64,000 bases of DNA from Gambelia wislizenii. Lineage: Eukaryota; Chordata; Lepidosauria; Squamata; Crotaphytidae. The stretch is from contig JAUMIR010000002.1 in the NCBI GenBank assembly GCA_030847615.1, forward strand, positions 239,339,809-239,403,808. The letters are read 5' to 3'. Numbering within the stretch: position 1 is the first letter of the stretch; every line of letters starts with the position of its first letter. The position numbers and the translations under genes were made by a program. Below the pieces are notes generated by a model. The model searched no databases, was not told where the DNA came from, and was given only the letters and a program-made list of their open reading frames with translations. Shown piece by piece: positions 54,731-64,000 of this stretch.

Positions 54731-56640
54731 TTATTCGCTGATATCTCTAGAGTCTGTGACTCCATTCCCATTCTTTACAATGCCATAGTGTTTTCTTAGA
54801 CCTTGATAGCCCATGCTACTGACCCACCCGGCTCTGGCTTCCCTGGTGCTATCATTTGTCAATTTCCTTTTACTTACAGGCCTGACCATCCCACCAAACA
54901 TATCCTGGCTATTCTCTGCCACACACATCAGAGCTTTGGTTTTCTTCCACCCCTCCTGCTTAGTACATGTTCTCCTGGCTCTTTCTGGAGTGTTTTCAGT
55001 TCTTTTTACTGCTGCCACAAAAGAGGCTTGTCCCTGCTTTACTATGAAGAACTTTCCTTTCTGAGACCTCATGGGAATCAGGAATGTACCTTGACCACTC
55101 ACAGTGTCACTGCTACCAACACTGGCCTGAGTGTCTTGCCCATGAGTCTCAACTTGTTCTTGTTTCACAGTCACTATCTCTGGCTTTGGTTGCAAGTCTC
55201 ATGAAGTGCTAGGCTCTTCTGGAGTACCAGGCACCTTCAAAGTGCCCTGTTTACTCAAAATTCCAGGCTGCTGTGACACACCTGGTTTCTCATCTAAGAC
55301 ATCCCTGGATGTGTGTACCCCACCATTTCCGTTGTTCTTATCTACCACACTGGCTTTCTGTTTTACATCAACATTTTGGCCAGGGTATACTGTCTTCCAC
55401 CCAGCATGGATTTCAAAACTAGCACTCCTTGAATACAAAATCCTATTCCCATCCATCAGGAACCTGTACTTGTTCCCCTCATAGCCCACAAAATGCAACC
55501 TTTGGCTTTTGGGCTGATTCTTTTTCCTAAACTGAGGAGGAATGTACACTGATGCAAGTTGTCCAAACACTCTTAAGTACTTTAGGTTTGGTGCTCTTCC
55601 ATACAATAAGTAGTATGGTGTTTGGTTTATCGCACTGCACCATGACCTGTTTACAATATGACAAGCGGTTCTTGTTGCTTCTCCCCACAAGTTAGCTGGC
55701 ACTCCAGAATCCTCTAACATACAATCCCTTATTTGGTTTATCATCCCAATCCTACGTTCAGTCAAACCATCCTCAGCTGCACATCCGGGATTTGTAGTTT
55801 TATGTTGGATCCCTTTCCGCCCAAACCACTGCTGCAAATTACTACTTAAGAATTCCCTATCTCTGTCAGTCACAACAGTGCCAGCCTTGTAGGGAAACTC
55901 CCTTTCAACAGAATTGACCCATTTTTTGATCATATCAGCAGTCTCACTTTTGGTTTTGAGCATTGCCACATAGATAAATCTGGTATGCCTATCTACTATC
56001 AATAGAGTAAACCTGTTACCCCTATACTCTTTACTTGATGAGGCCCTGATAAATCCGCATGTACAATCTGAAAAGGCCTCTGGGTTATGCATTTGCTCAC
56101 CTTCACTACAGGGTAAGCCTTGACCTTTACCTTTTTGCAAATAGCACAGTCCAGGTAACTTTTACAGTTCTCTACCTTGAAATCTGGGCAAACCTTCTCT
56201 AGGTTTCTCAAACCTTTGAAGCTTATATGGCCCATAACTCTATGAAGGTAATGAGCACACCCATCATGCAGTGGCTTATTTGTTACATTCCCACAATGCA
56301 CCTGCTACCATTTGATAAATGTGGTTTTTCTTTATGGCTTTACCACATACTACTCCCTCCTTGGACACAATCCCCTCATCTCCTTTGAAAAGGATTTCAT
56401 ATCCATCACTGGTTAGGGATGCCACACTTACAAGGCTATTTTGTAGTTTTGGTGCACACAGTACATTATGAAATACCTTGTTTAAACCAGGGATTAATAC
56501 AGACCCTTGAATCTCTACACTGCCAGATTCACCATCTGCAAATACCACAGTGTCTACTGGTGCTGGCTTTGGGCTCTGTAGTTTTTCCCCTATCAGGGGT
56601 CATATGGTGAGAACACCCACTGTCCAAAATCCAGACAGAC
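54731..56640 (-). pseudogene. Copia element 2 pol: protease, integrase and C-terminal stretch
   Basis: The protease motif VWILDSGCSHHM lies at about 56600-56635 with the catalytic D-S-G kept. A gag-pre-integrase zinc region (H..H..C..C; HRVMGHISFKG and CAICKKVKVKAY) spans about 56090-56280. The integrase (about 56020-55560) keeps D in LLIVDRHTRF, D in VVTDRDREF and E in DGLTERRIG. A TGA stop lies at about 55199. The last 150 codons show no RT motif (no YVDD) and no RNase H motif. At least one frame change separates protease from integrase. Confidence 0.85.
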
Positions 56641-56649
56641 TGGTCCTTT

Positions 56650-57448
56650 TTCTCATTTACAACTCCCTCTGCAGTAGTAGCAAACCCCCTCCCATCTTGG
56701 GGCTTTTCTTTTTCTTTGTGAGTTCTGTCCTTTCTTTGCTGCAGAGACCTTAGGACAATTCTTTATCAAATGTCCAGTCTCTCCACAGGAAAAACATCTC
56801 CGTGTTCTGCAGACAGCAGCACTTCCTTCCTCAGACAAGGACGTGGATCAGTTGGTTGGTTGTCTCCTCCAGCTGGTCACTCCCTTGAAGCTCTCCTCTG
56901 AGTCTCTGCTCTGTGCTTCTTCCAATATTCTGGATGCCATGCGGTCGACATTTAAATCAGCTTCGGCTACTTCTTGGAGATTGTACATTAGAAACTCCCA
57001 TTCACTGTTTAGACTACTCAGGAGTATAAAAACTTTTTGGGTTTCTTCTATTTGGATGCCTCGCTCACTGCACTCTGCAAAATTAGCCTGCATCCTTTTT
57101 AAATGCACAAGCATGGATTCACCTTCCTGCTGTTTACAACAATACAGCTTTCTGCTGCACAGCATTTTTGACAAGGCTCCAGCTGGTTGGTTGACATTCT
57201 CAAGAGCTTTCCAGACTTCAAACGCTGGCCTTTTATCTCTGATATTATTCAGCTGATTCACTTCTACAGATAGAATAATGGTAGCTCTAGCTTTCTGGTC
57301 GCCTACTAATTAATCCTCATTAATAGGGTCAGGTTGTTTCTTTACAAAGTCCCATTAGTCCTGCTTTATTAGCAAAGCCTGCATGTAAATTTTCCAGGAA
57401 GCATAGTTCTTCTCAGACAGCTTTTCCAACCTGACCGCTGTTTCCATG
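56650..57448 (-). pseudogene. Copia element 2 gag
   Basis: Starts METAVRLEKLSEKNYASWKI at 57448 and carries the copia gag core (VWKALENVNQP, KLYCCKQQEGESM, ILLSSLNSEWEFL). It has a CCHC zinc knuckle CFSCGETGHLIKNC (C-x2-C-x4-H-x4-C) near 56770-56810. Three in-frame stops (near 57356, 57312 and 56850) interrupt it. The knuckle binds element RNA in intact relatives. Confidence 0.85.
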
Positions 57449-57693
57449 TTTGCACTGAGTCTACAACTTAAACAGATGCAAACAAACACACTGATAACAG
57501 TCTGGGCAGGCTGCCAAAAACAATTAGCTTCCAGAGCAAACAAAGCAAACAGATAAGAGCAGAGTCCATGAGTAGACACACTTAACTCACTCCTTTCCAG
57601 GACTTTTCTCTTCAGCCCTCCAGGAACACAAAACAGCTCACCAGCTGCAGAACTATATCTCCCACAGCTTCTCAAGCATTGTCCAAGTGGTCA

Positions 57694-57708
57694 CTGGGCC
57701 CATAACCC
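57694..57708 (-). promoter_or_regulatory. Copia element 2 primer-binding site
   Basis: The forward strand reads CTGGGCCCATAACCC, the same 15 bases as the anticodon arm of initiator-Met tRNA, so the minus-strand RNA is complementary to it. It lies one base inside the 5' LTR. The same 15-mer is used by copia element 1. Confidence 0.88.
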
Positions 57709-57709
57709 T

Positions 57710-58229
57710 TGTCGGGGCATAGAAAGACGCGCTGTGTCCACCACAACCACCTGCAGAGTTGTTCCACATTGACAGGACGCCAAGGAGAAGGTTTCTGGAG
57801 AGACTTCTGCAAAAGACTTCAGACTGAGAAGGAAAAAATTCCTTCACCCCAGCACACTGACTTGAGCTCTGGCTTACCACATAAAGACAGCAACAAGGCC
57901 AGCCTTCACTCAACTTGAGGGCTTTAATCCTTGTTCACAGTATATTTACAGTATATATACAGAGTATAGGACAGCCGTCTCTAATACTCCTAAATCTCTC
58001 TCAAACCAACAAACTGCTTCACCAACCACCATCCACAACAAACCCACCACAGGAGATAATTCCCATCTCCTTTTTATAGGCAGTTAAACAATGCCTGTTA
58101 CATCAGGCATCTCAGATGTGCATACTCTCAAGTGCTGACTCACACACACACATGCCACTGGAGCTTAACTACTTTCATTACTAAGCTTATAGCTCCATCT
58201 TGTGGTCACATCCATGTCATTTCCTGACA
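57710..58229 (-). repeat. Copia element 2, 5' LTR
   Basis: Forward-strand start TGTCGGGGCATAG, end CATTTCCTGACA. It differs from the 3' LTR at 15 positions by my hand comparison, all transitions, about half of them at CpG sites. Confidence 0.92.
58069..58080 (-). promoter_or_regulatory. TATA box of copia element 2 LTR
   Basis: On the minus strand CCTATAAAAAGG, a strong TATA-type sequence about 150 bases into the LTR. It would define the U3/R boundary region. Activity is not shown. Confidence 0.6.
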
Positions 58230-58234
58230 AGTTG

Positions 58235-58888
58235 AACATGAGTCAACAGTGAGATGCGGCAGCTAAAAAGGCCAATGCGATTTTGGGCTGCATCAATAGA
58301 AGTATAGTGTCTAGATCAAGGGAGGTGATAGTGCTGCTCTATTCTGCCTTGGTCATACCTCACCTAGAATATTGTGTCCAGTTCTGGGCACCACAATTCA
58401 AAAAGGATATGGACAAATTGGAGTGTGTCCAGAGAAGGGCGACTAAAATGGTGAAAGGTCTGGAAACCATGCCTTATGAGGAAAGACTTAGGGAGCTGGG
58501 TATGTTTAGCCTGGAAAAAAGATGGTTAAAAGGCAATATGATAGCCCTGTTTAAGTATTTGAAGGGGTGTCACATTGAGGATGGAGCAAGCTTGTTTTCT
58601 GCTGCTCCAGAGACTAGAACACAGAGCAATGGACTCAAATTACAGGAACAGAGATTCCACCTCAACATTAGGAGGAACTTTTTGACAGTAAGAGCTGTTT
58701 GGCAGTGGAACACACTCCCTCGGAGCATGGTGGGGTCTCCTTCCTTGGAGGTCTTTAAACAGAGGCTGGATGGCCATCTGTCGGGGATGCTTTGATCGTG
58801 ATTTCCTGCGTGGCAGGGGGTTGGACTGGATGGCCCTTGTGGTCTCTTCCAACTCTACAATTCTATGGTTCTATGATTCTATATTTCA
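58235..58888 (+). pseudogene. CR1 LINE RT, right part and 3' end
   Basis: Continues the CR1 frame broken at 54142: [47 protein letters not shown], then [20 protein letters not shown] and EVFKQRLDGHLSGML, with a stop. An in-frame TGA lies near 58251. The 3' terminus has ATTCTATGGTTCTATGATTC repeats typical of CR1. Confidence 0.9.
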
Positions 58889-59189
58889 GATCACATTCAT
58901 TTTTTGTTGATGTTAAGTAAATTATATATTACTACAAGCCACGTGGACCTATGGAGAAGGCAAGTAATTATCAGCTTGCAATACATTATGGAATTCCCTG
59001 CTTTTCTGGATTTATAACATACAGTCTAAAAGTATACATTAATCGAATCTTTGGCTGATGTTCTCTCCAAAGTAATGTTAAATTCTTCACTGCTCTTTCC
59101 CCTTGTCTTCAGAAGCAGAAAGATCATACTGGTATAATAAGAGTCCCTTCTGATTTAAATAAATAAATCCTCCACCAGTGTTCTCTCTG
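58889..59189. other. Unique sequence
   Basis: Nothing recognised. Confidence 0.35.
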
Positions 59190-59430
59190 TATTGCATACA
59201 TTCCTACCTTCAAGTTCCATGTTGCCTTCTGACAACTCCATGAATTTTAGAAGGTTTTCTTAGGCATGGAATACTTAGAAGTGGTTTGCCATTGCCTTCC
59301 TCTGAAACATAGCCGAACAGCCCCTGGTAGTCCTTGCCAATCCCCCATTTAAGTATTAACCAGGATTGACCCAACTTCATTTCCAAGATAAGACAAGATC
59401 TAGTGCTTTTAGGCTATTTAGGCTCTAGCA
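59190..59430 (-). mobile_element. 5S rRNA-derived SINE, degraded
   Basis: Same layout as 23480 and 26873: GGTTTTCTTAGGCATGGAAT, TTGCCATTGCCTTCCTCTGA, and a reversed 5S head TCCCCCATTTAAGTATTAAC then CAGGATTGACCCAAC. More diverged than the other two. Confidence 0.72.
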
Positions 59431-59433
59431 CAA

Positions 59434-59575
59434 GGGTGAGAGTCGTGTGACTCTCCAGATGTGGTTGGACTGCATGTCCCAGCAGGCCAAGTCAATGTTG
59501 CCAAAAGCACGAAGTGCTTGGAGTTGCACTCCAACAACATCTGGATGGCCATCTCATTTCCACCCCTGCTCTAGC
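59434..59575. repeat. MITE-like palindromic repeat
   Basis: Left GACTCTCCAGATGTGGTTGG then ACTGCATGTCCC; right reverse CACTCCAACAACATCTGGAT. Same family as the pieces at 11945-12190. Confidence 0.5.
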
Positions 59576-59954
59576 AGTTCCAAAATGTTGCCCAGGATCA
59601 AAATGTCTATGTATTTCTAAGAAAGATCCATGCAAAGGATGGTGGCAAAGATCATTTTGTATCATTCACACCATGTTATAATGCACTATTTTCCATCTCC
59701 TTTCTTCCACAAAAGATGCTCTAAATGCATCTGTGGGATGACAATAAGAAATGTAGCACTCCAAAGAGAAACAGTATTGTTATGGAAGTGTTTCTGGTCA
59801 TGCACACTGAAGAGGGGCTTTTATCTCATTTGAGATAATCGCCAGAGAAAGAGAGCAGGTTTCTTGAATTTGGGAAGAGTGTGAGCCATGATCCAAAAAG
59901 TTCTAGCTCAGATCAACAGTTTGTGGCATCTTATCATGTGTGCAATGGGTGGGA
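59576..59954. other. Unique sequence
   Basis: Nothing recognised. Confidence 0.35.
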
Positions 59955-59959
59955 AACCC

Positions 59960-60545
59960 TGTTGGGGATAATGGAACATTCAGTTAGTAAATGTATACTG
60001 TGAAAGACCTTGTTTGCAAGCTGCAAACTGGGTGCAGAAGTTCATTCGAATTATCTTGAATGTTGAGATTTATGACAACAGTTTAATGACTGTAGCCAGG
60101 CAGTCTGTAGACTTCACCAAGTTGGGATGGGGTTGTTTATGTTTCTCTATTTAAGCTTAAGAGAATTGGATATTTAAATTCTTTTTAAGAAAAAAATATA
60201 TTGATAATGTGATTTAAACTTCCTACTCTTTTTAGCTTGCATGATTTTTATAATGATGTTGTTAGCTGCCTTGAGTCTCATTGGTGGGAGAAAGGCAGGA
60301 TAGAAATGAATATAGTAATAATAACAAGAACAACAACCCTGCTTTGCATTATGAATCTATATCCAGTTTTATTCTGAATCTCTGTGTAGCAAGATGTATC
60401 TTACTTATGCTTGAGTAAAACAATTATTTAGCAAAACACTGTGTTGTTTCTTTACTCTGGTGCTTGGAAGAGAAGACAATGCTGCATTTCTTTTGCTGCC
60501 TAAATTTGTGTAAATGCTCAGAGGTTTAGTGCACCTACTGTGACA
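59960..60545 (+). mobile_element. Solo LTR, copia-type family A, with insertion
   Basis: Starts TGTTGGGGATAATGGAACAT and ends CTACTGTGACA, with a perfect 5-bp duplication AACCC at 59955-59959 and 60546-60550. It is 586 bp, about 140 longer than the copy at 7605. The extra part (about 60205-60345, with TTAGCTGCCTTGAGTCTCAT and AAAGGCAGGATAGAAATGAA) looks like a small nested retroelement tail. Confidence 0.83.
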
Positions 60546-60550
60546 AACCC

Positions 60551-63156
60551 ATGGTGAACTTTCACCAGTGGAACAGTGGATTCCAGTAGAATAAGGAGTG
60601 ATTTCCCCCTTTCCACTGCAGCCTTCTACACACCTCCAAACAGGTTCTGGAACTCTGGAAAACCTTCTGGAGATAATGCTTGGATGGTCCAGAAAACTGT
60701 AGGAGGAAGTAGAAGGAGCAATGCCCACCAGCATAATATTGGATTTAGACCATTAAAAAACTATTTCCAATCACCCTGTTTCTTGAGCTCTAGAAGGAGG
60801 AGGAAGATTGGAAACAAGAGTGAAAAACTGGGTAATATATCTGAATACTCAGGTGGGTTATTTAATTGTGAGATTGAGTAATTATCAGTAACTGCTATTT
60901 TCAATTATGAGTTAGTGTTTTGTTCACTATAGAATTGTTTAGTCTGGTAATTTACACTGCAATTTATTATGTAATAGAATGTTTGTATGTCTTTTCATCA
61001 TCATAGTAATCATCAACAGTGACACATATCATCTGATTATAATAGTAATCACTGCTTAACATTTAAACAGCTTTAAAAATGTTTGAAATACTCTGCATGC
61101 AATTAATCTAGTAATCTTTCCAGCACAAGTGGAATGCAGGGCACATGTGCCCCCAACCCATTTTGTTGTCTCATAAAGTCTCCTAGAATATCTCCAAAGC
61201 CCCGTGTCCCCCAAGATGCATATATATTTATTCAACTATGTCCCCTGGTAGAAATTTTCTTTTCTTATAATATTATTCTCAAAGCCAGTTCATGTACTAC
61301 AAAGAAATGACAACAAAGGACTCACAATCCTCTATGAGCTTCCAGAACATTTAGGGGTATTTTCCCCCTTGGTCTTGGTCATTGTACAAAGAGAGAACTT
61401 GAACATCATCTCTGCAGAGAGATCCAGCCATACACAAAGATTCTGCACCCATGTTGTGAGCACACATAGCTCTTCACAATGGTAACACTGAAGTGCCCTT
61501 TGCATATTACTCAGCTTGCAAATTCCCTATCATGATGCATACTTCATGATGCTGCATGCTTCTCAGCTTGAATAGAGAAATGGTAGAAGAGAGTTTCAGT
61601 ATTTTCATTGGGAGGTAATCAAACTAACATTTAATGATTTACTATCTTTAAATGGTACTCCACAACCTATTGCCCAAGGGAGACACTATCTAGTCTGCTT
61701 AACAACAGGATCATCGTGGGCAAAACTAGCTTTGTCCTTAAAGAGTCCTGTGGTGCAGTAAAGACTACCATATTCACAGTAACACAACCTTTTCCAGGAA
61801 AAGTCTCCTGCATCAGAGGTATAAAGTATGTCATAAAGGTACTGGATGTCACATCAAGATGGGCTCATCATGGGAAGTCTGGAATGGTCTCATATAATTA
61901 GCTTCTTGGCCTTTGGACAGAGGGACAATCTGTACCAAGGCCTAAGCCATGATCCCTACTTTTGCTTACCTTAGGTCATGTAGGCTCAACTACCTCAAAG
62001 GATTCTTGTCAGAATTACGGTAAGTAGGAAAATACCATGTGCAATCCTCTAAGATTCTTGGAGGAGTAGTGAGATATATACAGGCTGGGCTAAGACAATC
62101 TGGTAACCAATCAAAATGATGCGCCCTTCCAATTGCATGTTGATAAGCTAACCATAATGTCTGTCAAGTCAACAATGAGGAGGAGATAGCCTCTTCCCCT
62201 TCATATGGTGATGACAGACTAGCTTAAGGGGCACAAGATAGGTCATGTGGGATATATATGTAGGTCTGGCTTCTATCTCTCCTTTGCTTGATAGGGTTAA
62301 CCCTGATATAAATGTAACTAGTAATGCAGTACTCTTGTACGTAGGTAAACACTTTACCATTGAGTTGTGTCCCTTCTATCATGCTGAATTATCACTGTGA
62401 GTGCAATGAACTAGTCAATTGTTGATGATGATGATGTACCCTTTTAGATGCACTTAGTTCCTTTTGATGGCAGTTAGTATTCATCTATCCTGTTCTCAGC
62501 TCCACACATCCTAGTCCTAGTAGTTCAGAATGTAAGTTTTCTAACAGGAACAGAGTCACTATTTATGTTCTATGCAGCAAGACAGCTCAGTGGTCAGACT
62601 TAGAAAAGAGTAAGAGCAGTGGAGGCAGAGAAAACCTGGAGGGGTTCCTTGCAAAGTCTTTGAACTGTGGACAGGGAAGAAAGAAAAAGTCCTCTGTTGC
62701 CTTTCCACCAGCAGGCAAGGAAGTTTTTCTTCAGACCTGCAGGCTGGTCTGTTGTTGAAGCTGGTAGGGAGGGAGTTATTGCTGAAAGGTTGTCTGTTTG
62801 TTTTATAGCTGTGTTTCTGACTGTGGGTTTTTTAATTAAGATTTGCTTTTCACCTGCATTTTATTATTGCTAGACACCTTGAGCATTTCTTTTAATTTAA
62901 AAAAAAAGTGGACTATAAAGTTAATAAAGAAAGAAACAAATAAAATTAGGAACACTAACATTTTTAAGTTTCAAGAAAAATCATTCTCTGGCTATTCTTT
63001 TAGTTATTTTAAGCCATTTTTTTTCTATTTAAATATATTTATGCTACTTTCCCCATAGATCCTGCCCAGCTAGCCATATCCCTTCCCCTTAGGCCCCTCC
63101 CCTTTTGGTGTGTGCTCCCTTTCCCTTTTCCCAGCCAAAAAAAAAAAAATTGCTCC
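60551..63156. other. Unique sequence, no gene recognised
   Basis: About 2.6 kb without a repeat family I can name. Open frames of 60-100 codons (60576-60881, 61667-61901, 62843-63058) show no domain. Confidence 0.35.
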
Positions 63157-63581
63157 CAGGGTGCATCTACACTGTAGAAATACAGTTGTCCCTTCACATT
63201 CGCTGTGGTTTGGTTCCAGGACCCCCCCCCCCCGTGAATACCAAAATCCATGAATACGCAAGTCCCATTAGCAAAATGGTGTCCTTTATATCAGATGGCA
63301 AAATCAAGGTTTGCTTTTTGGATTATTATTTTTTAAAGAAAATTTTCAAGCCGTGAATGCTTAAAACCATGAATGCCAAATCCATGAATGTGGAGGGACA
63401 ACTGTAATACAGTTTGACACCACTTTAAGTGCCGTAGCTCCATCCTATGGAATCCTAGGATTTGTAGTTTTACAAGGTCTCTGCCCAAAACTGCTGGTGC
63501 CTCACAAAACTACAAATCCCAGGGTTCCATAGGAAGGAGCTATGACAAACTGGATTATTTGTGTAGTGTGGGTGCACCCTG
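63157..63581. mobile_element. hAT-like MITE with a nested Tigger-like MITE
   Basis: Ends CAGGGTGCATCTACAC and (reverse) GTGTGGGTGCACCCTG, the CAGGG type of hAT ends. The interior pairs TATGGAATCCTAGGATTTGT with ACAAATCCCAGGGTTCCATA. No matching 8-bp duplication was seen. The Tigger-like MITE at 63183-63404 interrupts it after GTAGAAA. Confidence 0.72.
63183..63404. mobile_element. Tigger-like MITE
   Basis: Ends CAGTTGTCCCTTCACATTCG and (reverse) GAATGTGGAGGGACAACTG, with TA at 63181-63182 and 63405-63406. A C10 run lies near 63224. The interior matches the copies at 42067 and 45189. Confidence 0.88.
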
Positions 63582-64000
63582 AGTCCCAAATACGTTGCCT
63601 AACACTGCTCTAGCCTAAAGGGCAAGTGGGAGCAAGTTATCTGAAAAGCTAATTCTGCTTAGCTTATTATCATCACTGCCATAGTAGGACACAAGGAAGA
63701 GAAAGTGGAGGAAAAAGAAGATCCTATTCTTTTGTTGAAAATACTGAGAAGAGTACATAGCATAGGCTGGAAAAGAGACTTTTTTGGACTACAGTGGCAA
63801 TGCTGATGGGGGAATTCTGGCAGTTGTAGCCCCGCAAAATAACTTTTCCAAGCCCTGAACAGTAGTATTTTCATTTTCCTAAGACGATCAACAAAGTTAC
63901 ACAAAGAATCCCCATGCTTATTGGAGGGTGGAATTCACTTTCAAAATGTACAGTTATTGTATAGTAAGATGTACCAAACCATTTTCACCAAACGTTAACA
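63582..64000. other. Unique sequence
   Basis: A short MITE-like piece (GCTGATGGGGGAATTCTGGC) lies near 63802. Nothing else recognised. Confidence 0.35.

Larger units (their letters stand above)
54143..58229 (-). mobile_element. Copia element 2, complete ends, RT/RNase H missing
   Basis: Both LTRs (520 bp each) begin TGT and end ACA. A perfect 5-bp duplication AGTTG flanks the element (54138-54142 and 58230-58234), inside CR1. Order on the minus strand: 5' LTR, primer site, gag, protease, integrase, an unassigned C-terminal stretch, polypurine tract, 3' LTR. There is no reverse transcriptase or RNase H, so the element could only have moved with enzymes from another copy. Its LTRs differ at 15 of 520 positions. 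Confidence 0.92.

Noticed and set aside
31341..58888. CR1 coding stretches as host genes
   Set aside because: They carry reverse-transcriptase motifs, stops and frame breaks, and the CR1-type 3' end.

Overview
The window looks like non-coding, repeat-rich nuclear DNA of a squamate reptile, most likely a lizard. I found no host protein-coding exon that I could defend and no working RNA gene. The organism call rests on the mix of repeats. There are many tRNA-derived Sauria-type SINEs with Pol III boxes, SINEs with a 5S rRNA-derived head, 3' ends of BovB/RTE, CR1 and L1 LINEs, pogo/Tigger-like and hAT-like MITEs, and an unusual number of Ty1/copia-type LTRs. No database could be searched, so family names come from motif recognition.

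Layout. 1-13 kb is mostly unique sequence with scattered SINEs, a CR1 tail, three foldback repeats and two solo copia-type LTRs. 13-19 kb holds SINEs, a CR1 tail, a repeat-poor block (15960-17215) that could be conserved regulatory DNA, and more foldbacks. 19-30 kb holds four LTRs of two families, two minisatellites (one repeating a CCAAT box plus an ATGCAAAT octamer) and a U2 snRNA 5'-end fragment flanked by a target-site duplication. 30-35 kb holds L1, CR1 and BovB tails. 35.3-38 kb is another repeat-poor block. 39.7-43.9 kb is a decayed copia retrotransposon (5' LTR, primer site, gag, protease, integrase, part of RT) with a Tigger-like MITE inside its integrase. 45-54 kb is dominated by a 6.45-kb element with Tigger-type ends whose interior has grown into a GC-rich 74/63-bp tandem array. 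53.9-58.9 kb is a CR1 reverse-transcriptase fragment split by a complete-ended copia element on the minus strand. 59-64 kb is unique sequence with one solo LTR and nested MITEs.

How the parts relate. Most of the structure is nested insertion: copia in CR1 (5-bp duplication AGTTG), Tigger-like MITE in copia, LINE fragment in Tigger-like MITE, Tigger-like MITE in hAT-like MITE, and foldback repeats in a SINE and in a hAT-like MITE. Both internally preserved copia elements carry a 15-nt primer site matching the anticodon arm of initiator-Met tRNA, as in Drosophila copia. Three families of short repeats carry hammerhead-ribozyme-like cores, a known mark of Penelope-like elements. The very long minus-strand reading frames across 47-53.6 kb are judged to be by-products of the tandem repeat.
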